Assembly: GCA_964017065.1 (NCBI GenBank)
Contig: OZ024788.1
Span: 13,439,981-13,503,980 of the forward strand
Reading direction: 5' to 3'
From: Haliclona indistincta
Taxonomy: Eukaryota > Porifera > Demospongiae > Haplosclerida > Chalinidae
Length of the DNA: 64,000 bases
Made by a program: the position numbers and the translations under genes. Within the stretch, counting starts at the first letter, position 1. Every line of letters begins with the position of its first letter. The notes under the pieces were generated by a model. That model was given only the letters and a program-made list of their open reading frames with translations. It searched no databases and was not told the DNA's origin. Below are positions 48,171 to 59,599 of this stretch, in pieces.

Positions 48171-51100
48171 ATAAAATAGACATCAACTGTTGGAAGGTTA
48201 CTATTGCATTTTTTTCAAGCGAACAACTTGTGGTGAGATCGTATCATAGTATTAGTATAGTACTGTATGGTTGTTTTTGTGCACAGAATGTCAAACGATT
48301 CTACCAGGATGCAAACCATGGTCCGACTACCAAGCTTCAATTTGAAGTAATGACCTCTTCATTTAGTTTCCATTCCATTGACATGAATGATGATTTATGG
48401 ATATGTACACCTGAACAACTCAATGATAAGGTATGAAGTGATATTAAATCTAAAACAATGTGATGATAAACCCTATACATAGGCGACGATACAGGAAATT
48501 AAAATAAAGCCACAAACTCGAGAATTGATACTCAGACCTATCTCTGACAAAACAAACACTCCACCTGATCTGAAATGTACTATAATACTTGATGGGATCA
48601 CAAAACCAACTAATAAAATCCACATTGAGAGGACAGCAGAAGTAGTTCCTGCAGTTAACTTTCCTGAATATGGTATAATAATCATGCAAACTGCAATAAC
48701 ACATAAATGCAATAATGTAACATAATTACTAAAGCTTAAAAAGACACATTTATAGGGAAACAAATAGAACGAGTGGCGGAATTAAGTTTATCATCCAAAG
48801 CACAATTACCTGATACTTTTAAATATGACATGTAATTACTCAAACTATGAAATATTAGTGATTTCTATGCTCATAGATCCACCAAATTGTACGTGTCAGG
48901 TGTTTTACTACAAGATGGATCTCAATTGTTGGAGGATTGTGTTTGCTTTCTTTCCTAAACACCAAATGGATGTGAGTTATAATAGTGCATGCAGTATAAT
49001 AGGGAGGCACAGTTGTGCCTCCCTATGTAGGGACGAACGGACGGACGGACAGAAACAAGATGGCGGCTACAACGCAATGTATTAGCGTTCAAATGCTGAT
49101 ATTTCACTTGGTGGTGAACTGCAAATGTCTAATAGACACTTAGATCTGCTCTCTGGAGTTGCCCCAATTGTACAGTAGTAATAATGACATTGCTCGGACA
49201 CGTTAAAGTGACGAACCTGGAACCTGTGAAAATCGAGTTTCGTCATCAGACTTCCTTTTCTTCTTACTTCTTCTACAAGAATATTGTGTAGCTTTCTTTC
49301 CTAAACACAGATTAAATGGAGTTGTGTTACTCAAAATATCTAATTTTCTCAATAGTATCTGGATTGAATGTTGAATTACAATGTGTACTCTCTACATGCA
49401 TGTATACAGAATGTGAAGCAGTTTTACTATGATGCTGAGCCTGGTCCTACTGTTGACGATCTTGTGTTCCAACATGAAGTTGTTGAAATCAATAAACCTC
49501 AAGTATTAGGATGGACTGTGCTTTATGAACATCTGAATGTAAGCATTTAAGTACTATCACTGCATAATATTTCTGCATGATATCTGCATAGAATGTGTAG
49601 TCGTGCCACTGCAGCTAACTGCTGTTTGACTAAATTGTGTAGAAGATCGACTTGCTGTGCAATTTACAAATTTCCTACTCAGTTTGGCAATTGATAAATT
49701 GAGCATTGCAAGTTTGAAATTGCACAAATTCCAAAATGACCTGAGCACATACATGCTGTTAACATTTTCACAATGTAAATATAAAAATCTGTAATAATTA
49801 TAATTGTATAGACATTATCATAATAATCAGATAAGCAAGGCAGCAATTCAACATTATACTGGTGAGGGTGAGCCACCATACTGCGAGATGACTGTCAGAG
49901 CTGATAGTAAAGAAGAAGACCTTCATTTGGCTGTCACATTCAATGGAGTTGAGGCATCTACTATAATGCTAACCAAAGCGTATGAACAGCCATCACATCA
50001 ACCATTGGGAATACCAGCTTATGATAGATCCTTAGGTATATCACTCTGTTAATCTGGTTGATAAAAATTAGCATGTGCATTCAGCTGACGACATGAAGTA
50101 TCTCTGTCAAGTGTTCTATCATAGACAAGGAATCAACAAATGGAGAGTAACACTAGCATTCTGCACAACAAAATATCTTGAAGTGAGCCATTATTAGCAT
50201 ACCATGTATCAACTAAAACATTGTGATTTAATGCAGAAAATCAAGTTATTCTACGAAGCACCAAATGCTAGTATTGGTCCATGTGCTGATATACATTTCA
50301 TGGATTCCCCTATCAAAGTTAACTCTGGTAAAATGACAGCGAGAGAATGGGAAGTAATTATTGATCAGCAGAATACTGAGGTATAATTATACAAAATCAA
50401 GAACTCTTGACAAAATAAAATACTTTGCATAAATTAAAATACTTTACTAATAATTATTTTAAATAAAATTATTAAAATTCTACTTACTTTGTCAATTGCC
50501 ATTAACATAATACTTGTAGGTATCTAGATCATCAGTGGAGCAGTATACTGGCTATGGTTACCCACCATACTGTGAGATGATAGTCATGGCTAATGATGAT
50601 GGTAGTACACCTCCTGACCTCACTCTACCTGTCACCCTCACTGGAGTAGAACAACCAACCACCATCACACTGAAGAGAGAGGCTGAGAGACCAGTCATCA
50701 AACAACTAGGTACAGATGGATATATGGCCTCAGGATTATGAATATCATTTTCGGCATATCTACTGTATACCCCTCCGAGACATGTTCTAACTATAACATG
50801 TAATTTTTCATTACCTTTTAGGTACCTTACGTGGAGTAGATGTACATGGAGAGACTGTATTTGAGGTTGTGGGAGACAAGCCTCAGAAACTAGAGTGGCC
50901 TGGCTATGGGTTCTATATTGAGGTTCCTGAAGGAGCCCTTCCTCCTGGAGTGACTGCCATTGTGGGTGTGAAGGTTATTCTAGGGGGCCAGTTCCAGTTC
51001 CCTGAGAACAGACGATTGATCAGTGCTATCTATGCTGTCACATGCAGTGAGGTGTTTCACAAGGAGGTGGCTGTCAACATACAGCATTGTGCTGCCATCA

Positions 51101-52372
51101 AGACTGAGGAACAATGCTCCTCGTGTAGATTCATTATTGCCAAGTGCACACAGGAGGTCCTTCCATACAGGTTCAGGGAGAGAGAGTGTTCAACACTCAT
51201 ACACAGTATGGAGCTGTCAAACTGAAGCGATTCTCACTGATCGGAGAAACAGCATCAGATGATACAGACTTGAAGTGTACAGCTCACATGTTCTATAGAG
51301 AACAGATGCCAGCTCCTTTAGTAGCTGATTATCACTTTGTGGTGGTGAAGGATCTTAAACCTTGTCTGCTGGTACAGTATTAATTTTGTCCACTGAGTAG
51401 TATACTTTTCATCATGTTTTGCAGCTTGTGACAAATAAATACCAAGGGTGGAGTGAAGACGATGGTAATAGTTTTAACCTATGCTTTGGCAGCAGCACTA
51501 CAATACAATTGGATCTAGAAGAACAAGAGGTAGATCCATGGAAAATAGTTCCAATGGTATCTTCTCCACAGGTCAGTTGCTAGTACACGGTGTTTCAGAT
51601 ACATTTTTCACGTATCCAAACAGATCGCTAATGATGATGTCACTAAGTTTGAATCTGGTAAAAGGATTCCTCACTGCTCATATGAGTTACAGCTGATACC
51701 TGGAAGAAACTACCAACGACTACTTCACAAAGTAACTGTCATTGGTATATCACCTCCAAACTGTTTTCACATACGCTATCCTCAACCTGAAGGTGATAAT
51801 GGGATATTATAGTACTAAAGACATTCATACAATTTTCACAGAAAACAAAGTACGTCATTTAAGTTCATCAACTGCCAGTCCACCATTATCTCCTCGAGAT
51901 GACAGTGAGCTTACAAATTCACTCAGTAAGCTCAATACACTATTATAGCGATTGTAGTAAATTTAATTATTATTTTTCTACTGTAACAGACATTCGTCAA
52001 GTCAATCATATCTTGAGGAATGTGAATGACTGGCAATCATTAGGGATTGAACTGGGTCTAGAGTACTCAACACTGGAGAGCATAAGAAGTGATAAGCTAA
52101 ATGTATCATCAGAGTGCAAGCTAGCAACGATAGATGCCTGGTTAAGACAGCAAGACAATGCATCTACTCCATCATGGGCAGTACTGCAAGCAGCTCTTAG
52201 AGAGATAGGAGAGAATAAAGCAGCCGATCATATTGGGGTCAGTAATTCTATGAGGCATACATGTATACGTACATAAATTAAACTCCATGCATGTATAGGC
52301 ATAACAGTTACTCATCATGATACTATAGTCTAAAATTTCTCTTTTATCTTTATGCAGCTGCGTCCATCGTAA

Positions 52373-52752
52373 CGACTTCCCATCTTCACTATGATAGGAA
52401 CCACTATAATACACAACCATGCACTTTTAACCATAATTATTGACAATTATTAATTTTTATGTTCAAGTAACTAGATTGAGACCCTCTATATGGTTCCACT
52501 GGTGGAGCTCTCGATAATCTGTCTATAGTGCCTCAAACGTCAGCAATACATTCATAGTGCAGAGTTCAATAATAAAATGATTAAACCCAGCTCCAATTGC
52601 CTGCAGAAAGCAGGGTTATTCACTTTGTGAAAGTCCTTAAGTTGTGTGTTACACTCAATCGCTCTCTGTGTACTGCGCTGTGCATGGGCAATGGGTCGAC
52701 TGGACCATGAATAATGACGAGCTACGCCCATGCACTAGTCTATTGCAGAGAA
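52373..52752. other. Spacer between receptor copies 4 and 5
   Basis: 3' flank of copy 4 (AATAAA at about 52572) and 5' flank of copy 5, with CATGAATAATGACGAGCTAC resembling the promoter-region motif of other copies. No decarboxylase remnant is recognisable. Confidence 0.45.
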
Positions 52753-53132
52753 ATGCGTGTCTGTGTCCTCGTTGCGCTTTGTATCTTGACAGCGTTTACT
52801 GCAGGGAGTCATGGATTGAGTAAGGAGCTAAACTACCACACTAACTGTAGCTAAATTTATATACTGAAAATCTTATTCTGGTCCACAGCAACACTCATAC
52901 CAGCAGTGCAGTGTGTTCTACCAAACCAGTCTGAGTATACGTTCACTTGCGAGACGAACACTGCTTTTTTGATATGGAGTGAAGGCAGTAATCACGTAGC
53001 CTTCAGCATATTTTCTAATCCTTCTGTACAGCAGCAGTTGGGTTCGTTCATTACACTTCGATTGACAATCGATGAAACTGACTTGACATCAACTGCTACT
53101 GTCAATATCTCTTCTCTGGCAATTACTACATG
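52753..53132 (+). pseudogene. Receptor copy 5, 5' fragment interrupted by a retroelement
   Basis: The signal exon (52753-52826; MRVCVLVALCILTAFTAGSH) and Ig exon from 52889 (YTFTCETNTAFLIW, STATVNISSL) are in frame and have normal splice sites. The Ig exon is then cut at about 53132 by the poly-A end of a minus-strand non-LTR element. The second Ig cysteine and all later domains are absent in the rest of the window. Confidence 0.85.
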
Positions 53133-54400
53133 TAGTTTTTTTTATTTTTATTTTTTTTTATTTTTAGTACCAACTTGTTTAATATACACAAGCGAATGAA
53201 GGAAAGATAAGAGATGATACAAGAAAGGAACCCTAGGACAACAAGAGCGTACATACTTTTGAAGAAAGGCATGGGCTTGGCAAGGGTGGGATAAATAACA
53301 GTATAATAATACAAACAAAAAAATAAAGACAAAATAATAAATAAAGGGCTCTGATATAATTATAAGCAAACAAAAAAAACTGTATCAATAGAGATTTATC
53401 TTTAGACCAGTGATCTGATTTTCTAGCCAGGAAAATGATTTGGGAGGCAGATATGGCAGTTCTAGCTGCACTGTCGAATATTTGTCTGGCCGAGGACTTG
53501 TCAAAAAAACTTGAAAAGGACTGGCTGGGCGAAGTCTTGGCGGCATTTGGGTATCCAGTGTCCAAGTGACCCAATTTCAATTGTTACCAATGAAGCTTGT
53601 TTCCCGAGAGAGTCCAGTTCACTCAGCAGCAATTGATAGAGGGGTTTCTGTCTCTTACGATTCTGTGCATTGCACAGGTGTTCGTATGAATTAGAGGGTA
53701 CAGTTAGTTCCACCAATATAACAGAATTACCACTCATATATACCATATCAGGTCTCGCAGTTGTAATCATCAGGTCGTGAGGGACTGTTGACTGGGGGTT
53801 TTCATGAGCTCTAAGACCAGAGATGTCAGAATACAAATGGTCTCCCTCTAGCAGGTGGGAACGTATGGCCTTGTCAAATCTCCAAAGGACACTGTCATGT
53901 CTCCATGTGTACCTAGCTTGATCCAGGGCCACCGGGCATCCATTTAGAATGTGGAACACAGTGGGAGTACTAGAACCACATAAGTGACATTTGGAATCCA
54001 CTCTCAAATTCCATCTCTTTAAGTTAAGCGGAGTTGGTAGAGTATCAGACCCAGCTCTGAGAAGGAATGAGAGCTGTCCTGGCAGCAAACCACGCTGGAT
54101 ACGATCCCAAACGTGGTTGTCGGACTCTAATTGGCAGATGCCCTTAAATTTGTTTTGGACAGTAAGATTGTTAAGGTGATCATCCCAGTGATCTCTATCA
54201 CTACCCCTTGCAACAATCCCACAAGCCCGTTGCAGCGTCCTCCTCGTTATTGATGATACTGAGTCTTTAGCCTTCAAAAAGAGAGAGCCTGCAGCCTCAG
54301 AGATTCCTAACCGTACCGCAGTAGGTTCAGAAAGACAATATTTGGTTAATTCTTGAATCAGGGGATCTGCCGAAGAGTCAATAGACCTTTTCGTTTAAGA
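53133..54400 (-). mobile_element. 5'-truncated non-LTR retrotransposon with restriction-like endonuclease
   Basis: Minus-strand element whose 3' end is an A-rich tail (53133-53166 as T on the plus strand) abutting the receptor Ig exon. It contains only the 3' part of the coding region. The 5' limit is estimated from the loss of coding signal near 54400. Its insertion explains the loss of the rest of copy 5. Confidence 0.82.
53501..54277 (-). CDS. Retrotransposon C-terminal region: zinc knuckle plus RLE-like domain
   Basis: A 258-residue frame, longer upstream in the same element. CHLCGSSTPTVFHILNGCP matches the C-terminal zinc motif (C-x2-C...H...C) of non-LTR reverse transcriptases. It is followed by RPDMVYMSGNSVILVELTVP, whose PD and later E/T positions fit the restriction-like endonuclease (RLE) of R2/NeSL/CRE-type elements that nick target DNA. 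The reverse-transcriptase catalytic motif is not included in this truncated copy. I cannot give a clade with certainty. Confidence 0.75.
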   Translation of the reverse strand: MKAKDSVSSITRRTLQRACGIVARGSDRDHWDDHLNNLTVQNKFKGICQLESDNHVWDRIQRGLLPGQLSFLLRAGSDTLPTPLNLKRWNLRVDSKCHLCGSSTPTVFHILNGCPVALDQARYTWRHDSVLWRFDKAIRSHLLEGDHLYSDISGLRAHENPQSTVPHDLMITTARPDMVYMSGNSVILVELTVPSNSYEHLCNAQNRKRQKPLYQLLLSELDSLGKQASLVTIEIGSLGHWIPKCRQDFAQPVLFKFF

Positions 54401-54636
54401 AGCAGAAGAATGCAATTATCAATAATTAAATTTTACGTCACATCCGTAGTAAAGCTGAAGCTGCTTTTACATTGCGATCAATGGAGAATAAGCTAGTTTT
54501 GAACGAATCGCATTATGTACCGAGAAGCCCCGACCGGAAGTCACGTGCGCGAGCCGCCTTCGACGGCTTATATTATCTACGCGCGCGCACGTATAGAAGC
54601 ACTATAAAGGCTTGTTTGGTGGATTGAACAGCCAGC

Positions 54637-54712
54637 AGGTTTTGGTGGCTCAGTGGTTTAGTGCGTGGTTTGTAGTGCATACGCTCAGGGTTCGATTGCC
54701 AATCATGGTGTC
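54637..54712 (+). other. tRNA-derived (SINE-like) segment
   Basis: TGGCTCAGTGG resembles a tRNA A box and GGTTCGATTGCC a B box, at tRNA-like spacing. The anticodon and acceptor stems do not form convincingly, so this is a SINE head or tRNA pseudogene, not a tRNA gene. Confidence 0.5.
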
Positions 54713-54944
54713 TTTTTATTTTTTTTTCTCTCTACAAAAACTTAAGTTTTTTGTCCATTTACAACGCTCTAGACGATCTTTAGCAAGGGCAGTAGGCCCG
54801 CTTTAGGACGACCTTCTCGACGATCCTTAGGCTTACCAAGGGCCGAAGGCCCGGGTTAGGACACCCTCCAGACGATCCTTAGGCTTACCAAGGGCCGAAG
54901 GCCCGGGTTAGGACACCCTCCCGACTTTGCACAGTTAGGAGAAG

Positions 54945-54998
54945 GTTTTTAGGGTTTAGGGTTTAGGTTTTAGGGTTTAGGATTTAGTTGTTAGGCTA
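54945..54998 (+). repeat. Interstitial TTTAGGG-like repeat
   Basis: Roughly six imperfect copies of TTTAGGG (some TTTTAGGG or TTTAGGA). This is the plant-type telomere unit, not the usual animal TTAGGG. Confidence 0.75.
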
Positions 54999-55421
54999 AT
55001 GTTTCCTAGTGTGTGCTCAGACTAGAGTCCATATTTATCACGTGATTGCCATGGCAACCAATCGGGGCTTCTCGGTACATAATGCCGCTGCGCGGGCTTT
55101 GTAGCGCAACCGAATATTCCAGAATAAGAGCAGCAGAAGAGAACTTTCGTCTTCCTAGTGTCTGTTAGTTTTTGTTTAGTTGCTCTACTTACTGCGTGTG
55201 CTGACTTCCAGCGGTAGCACATCTCAGGGAACTAATGGCAGCTACCAGTGCAGACAACACAGTTGTACTTACAGAAGACGATGTTCCTGGACCAAGCCTA
55301 CATCCACCATACGACAAACACACTACAACACAGCTTCGTCGGTGCTGAGGTATTATAACAGTCAAAAAACGCACAAGGACCCGACCTAAGGACCCGCGAT
55401 CTTTAACCCGTCCGCCCATTT

Positions 55422-57167
55422 TACCAACGCCGATCGCGCAGCGGAGCGAGTTCACGTCTTCCCTTCTACTTCTCAGTTCACCTTGTTGCTCGATGTAATG
55501 TTACTGTGCTGCTCTGGTAGTCTCTACTAACTCTATTCTTGCTGTTTGAAAAGTTAGATCTTTTTAAAGCATGCTGGTGATGTGTTACCAGCACTGTGAT
55601 TACAGCAGCAATCATAGGTATTTGATTCGATAAGGACCCACACTTGTTACTTGATGTAGGAATAAGCTAATGTTACTGTACCGCTCTAGCAGTCTCTCCT
55701 AACTCTATTCTTGCTGTCTGAAAAGTTAGATCTTTTTAAAGCATGCTGGTGATGTGTTACCAGCACTAGAATTGCAGTAGCAATCATAGGTATTTGATTC
55801 GATAAGGACCCACACTTGTTACTTGATGTAGAAATAAGCTAATGACACTGGGCTGCTCTGGTAGTCTCTAATAACTCTATTCTTGCTGTCTGAAAAGTTT
55901 GATCTTTTTAAAGCATGCTGATGATGTGTTACCAGCACTGTGATCACAGCAGCAATCATAGGTGTTTAATTCGATAAGGACCCACACTTGTTACTTGATG
56001 TAGAAATAAGCTAATGACACTGGGCTGCTCTGGTAGTCTCTACTAACTCTATTCTTGCTGTCTGAAAAGTTAGATATTTTAAAGCATGCTAGTGATGTGT
56101 TACCAGCACTGTGATTACAGCAGTAATTATACGTATTTGATTCGATAAGGACCCACACTTGTTACTTGATGTAGGAATAAGCTAATGTTACTGTACTGCT
56201 CTAGCAGTCTCTCCTAACTCTATTCTTGTTGTCTGAAAAGTTAAAACTTTTTAAAGCATGCTGGTGATAGAATAGAGTTAGCAGAGACATTAGCTTACTT
56301 AACTTCAAGTAACAAGTGTGGGTACTTATTGATTCAAATATCTATGATAATCACAGAGCTGGTAACACATCACCAGCATGCTTTAAAAAGATCTAACTTT
56401 TCAGACAGCAAGAATAGAGTTAGTAGAGACTGCCAGAGCAGCCCAGTGTCATTAGCTTATTTCTACATCAAGTAACAAGTGTGGGTCCTTATCGAATAAA
56501 ACACCCATTATTGCTGCTGTAATCACAGTGCTGGTAACACATCACCAGCATGCTTAAAAAGATTTAACTTTTCAGACAGCAAGAATAGAGTTAGTAGAGA
56601 CTACCACCGTTACCAGAGCAGCCCATTGTCATTAGCTTATCATGCCGAGGTGTGGGCGGAGCCACGAGGCATACAGTAGTCTGTTCGTTTGGGTGTGTGT
56701 GTGTCCGCAATGCGTATCTCAGCAACCGCTTCCTACTAAGCGCTGAAACTTGCAATACAGGTAGATCTCGATAGTTTATGAAAATCAAATTTGACAGATT
56801 TGCTATTAAAGCCTTTGTTTTGAAGTTATGGCGTGATTTGCTAACCTAAACAGCCGTCTTGAGCGCTCGGGCCTACTTCATAGACAAAACTGTCTACAGA
56901 TGGCTACAGTGCAACTTGAAGGCTTGATCTGTGATAGTACAGCTCGCGCGACTCCATTGGCAGCAGTGAAACTAGCGAGCGAAAGCGTGTTTGAGTTCAC
57001 TTAGCTGCTCGACAGGTGAGCCGGAGCGAGCAGAGCAGTTACAGTCACGCCCAGCTACATTATTCTGTTTGGCTTCAATACAACTTTTGTACAACAGCTT
57101 GTACAGCTGCTGGATAGCTGCCACTAGCCTGCGCTTCCATAGAACTGTTGCTATGATCTGCTGCTTG

Positions 57168-57245
<78 letters not shown>

Positions 57246-59449
57246 TAGCTGCTACTAGCCTGTGCTTCCACAGCACTGTTGCTATGATCTGCTGCTGCTG
57301 AATAGCTGCCACTAGCCTGTGCTTCCATGGTACTGTTGCTATGATCTGCTGCCTGCTGCTGAATAGCTGCCTCTAGCCTGTGCTTCCATGGTACTGTTGC
57401 TATGATCTGCTGCTGCTGCTGGATAGCTACCACTAGCCTGCGCTTCGATAGCACTGTTGCTATGATCTGCTGCCTGCTGCTGGATAAGCTGTCACTAGCC
57501 TGCACTTCCATAGCACTGTTGCTAAGATCTGTTGCTACTGGATAGCTGCCACTAGCCTGTGCTTCCATAGCACTGTCATTATGATCTGCTGCTTGCCTGC
57601 TGCTGGATAGCTGCCACTAGCCTGTGCTTCCATAGCACTGTTGCTATGATCTACTGCTTGCCTGTATGTTCCACAGATCTGCTGGTCACTTCTACTGTAG
57701 CTTGCATTGCATGCTTCTATGATACTGTTTTGATGCTTCCATGGATCTACTGCATTCATGCATACGTGCTGTCATATGCATCTGCTAATTGCATGCTAGC
57801 ATACATGCTACTGCACCGAGGCATCTGCACCTTTGGTGCTTTATTTCTACATCAATTAACAAGTGTGGGTCCTTATCGAATCAAATACCTATTATTGCTG
57901 CTGTAATCACAGTGCTGGTAACACATCACCAGCATGCTTTAAAAAGATCTAACTTTTCAGACAGCAAGAATAGAGTTAGTAGAGACTACCAGAGCAGCCC
58001 AGTGTCATTAGCTTATTCCTACATCAAGTAACAAGTGTGGGTCCTTATCGAATCAAACACCTATGATTGCTGCTGTAATCACAGTGCTGATAATACATCA
58101 CCAGCATGCTTTAAAAAGATCTAACTTTTCAGACAGCAAGAATAGAGTTAGTAGAGACTACCAGAGCAGCCCAGTGTCATTAGCTTATTTCTACATCAAG
58201 TACAAAGTGTGGGTCCTTATCGAATCAAATACCTATGATTGCCACTGCAATTCCAGTGCTGGTAACACATCACAAGCATACTTTAAAAAGATCTAACTTT
58301 TCAGACAATAAGAATAGAGTTAGTAGAGACTGCCAGAGCAGTACAGTAACACTAGCTTATTCCTACATCAAGTAACAAGTGTGGCTCCTTATCGAATGAA
58401 ATACCTATGATTGCTACTGCAATTCCAATGCTGGTAACACATCACCAGCATGCTTTAAAAAGATCTAACTTTTCAGGCAGCAAGAATAGAGTTAGTAGAG
58501 ACTACCAGAGCAGCCCAGTGTCATTAGCTTATTTCTACATCAAGTAACAAGTGTGGGTCCTTATCGAATCAAATACCTGGATTGCTACTGCTATTCCAGT
58601 GCTGGTAACACATGCTTTAAAAAGATCTAACTTTTCAGACAGCAAGAATAGAGTTAGGAGAGACTGCTAGAGCAGTACAGTAACATTAGCTTATTCCTAC
58701 ATCAAGTAACAAGTGTGGGTCCTTATCGAATGAAATACCTATGATTGCTGTTGTAATCACAGTGCTGGTAACACATCACCAGCATGCTTTAAAAGGATCT
58801 AACTTTTCAGACAGCAAGAATAGAGTTAGTAGAGACTGCCAGAGCAGCCCAGTGACATTAACATATTCCTACATCAAGTAACAAGTGTGGGTCCTTATCG
58901 AATCAAACACCTATGATTGCTGCTGTAATCACAGTGCTGGTAACACATCACCAGCATGCTTTAAAAAGATCTAACTTTTCAGACAGCAAGAATAGAGTTA
59001 GTAGAGACTACCTGAGCAGCCCAGTGTCATTAGCTTATTTCTACATCAAGTAACAAGTGTGGGTCCTTATCGAATCAAATACCTGGATTGCTACTGCTAT
59101 TCCAGTGCTGGTAACACATCACCAGCATGCTTTGAAAAGATCTAACTTTTCAGACAGCAAGAATAGAGTTAGGAGAGACTACTAGAGCAGTACAGTAACA
59201 TTAGCTTATTCCTACATCAAGTAACAAGTGTGGGTCCTTATCGAATCAAACACCTATGATTGCTGCTGTAATAACAGTGCTGGTAACACATCACCAGCAT
59301 GCTTTAAAAAGATCCAACTTTTCAGACAGCAAGAACAGGGTTAGTAGAGACTAACAGAGCAGCACAGTAACATTACATCGAGCAACAAGGGGAACTGAGA
59401 AGTAGAAGGGAAGACGCGAACTCGCTCCGCTGCGCGATCGGCGTTGGTA
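55422..59449. mobile_element. Foldback-type element with tandem-repeat arms
   Basis: Outer ends TACCAACGCCGATCGCGCAG and its complement enclose an inverted array of ~175-bp units (consensus around AAAAGTTAGATC, GCATGCTGGTGATGTGTTAC, CGATAAGGACCCACACTTGT). Five units run forward (about 55490-56265) and eleven run reversed (56270-56637 and 57841-59390). The layout matches FB elements, whose long terminal inverted repeats are made of subrepeats. No transposase is seen. Confidence 0.8.
56641..57840. repeat. Insertion inside the reversed array, with CTG tract and 60-bp minisatellite
   Basis: It begins CATGCCGAGGTGTGGGCGGA and ends CACCTTTGGTGCTT, related to the elements at 27054 and 46394. The core holds (CTG)n at about 57171-57243 and ~60-bp repeats of GGATAGCTGCCACTAGCCTG...CTATGATCTGCTG to 57660. 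The polyalanine-containing frame 56972-57568 (-) is generated by the repeat; I do not call it a gene. Confidence 0.75.
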
Positions 59450-59599
59450 TGTCACGACAAATATGGACCCCCCTAAAAAGTTCCCCCCGGTCCATAATTT
59501 TCGGACCCCCGGCCCTGTTATTTCGAAATATTTTAACCGGGGGGCCAGAAAATTGCTGAAATATTATGCCACGCGGTAGCAGTGGCATATTTAGGGTTG

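Larger units (their letters stand above)
43620..52372 (+). pseudogene. Receptor copy 4 (Ig-FN3-TM-UPA-like repeats-ZU5-Death), disrupted
   Basis: The closest relative of copy 2. Signal exon 43620-43693 (VVLWFVVFLSAGCHG), Ig about 43752-44054, FN3 about 44485-44758, membrane helix 44968-45106 (GLVVGLAVPIGLAMITLLG), and an acidic dileucine exon near 45480-45527 (ENASLL). Four modules start at about 47000, 47530, 48886 and 50095 and end near 50707. ZU5 starts at 50823, the UPA-position domain lies about 51290-51794, the Death domain about 51990-52240, and the last exon 52358-52372 ends TAA. Two defects: a ~600-bp insertion (47567-48170) splits the second module after QVFY and brings an immediate in-frame stop, and ZU5 lacks four bases relative to its paralogues near 51189, shifting the frame. 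All other exons and splice sites look normal, so inactivation, if real, is recent; assembly error could explain the 4-base gap. Confidence 0.78.
54510..55085. mobile_element. 576-bp element with 24-bp perfect TIRs
   Basis: GCATTATGTACCGAGAAGCC at the left (54510-54533, 24 bp in all) is exactly inverted at 55062-55085. It contains a tRNA-like segment, ~65-bp tandem GC-rich repeats (54770-54921) and TTTAGGG-like repeats. No transposase was found and no target duplication is evident. Composite non-autonomous element. Confidence 0.72.

Noticed and set aside
54637..54712. A tRNA gene
   Set aside because: A- and B-box-like sequences exist, but the cloverleaf stems do not pair, so only a tRNA-derived segment is supported.
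56972..57568. A 198-residue frame with a polyalanine tract
   Set aside because: It is produced by the CTG tract and 60-bp minisatellite in a nested mobile element; no conserved domain is visible.
59373..59588. A 71-residue frame at the edge of the foldback element
   Set aside because: It spans the junction of two repeats and has no recognisable motif.
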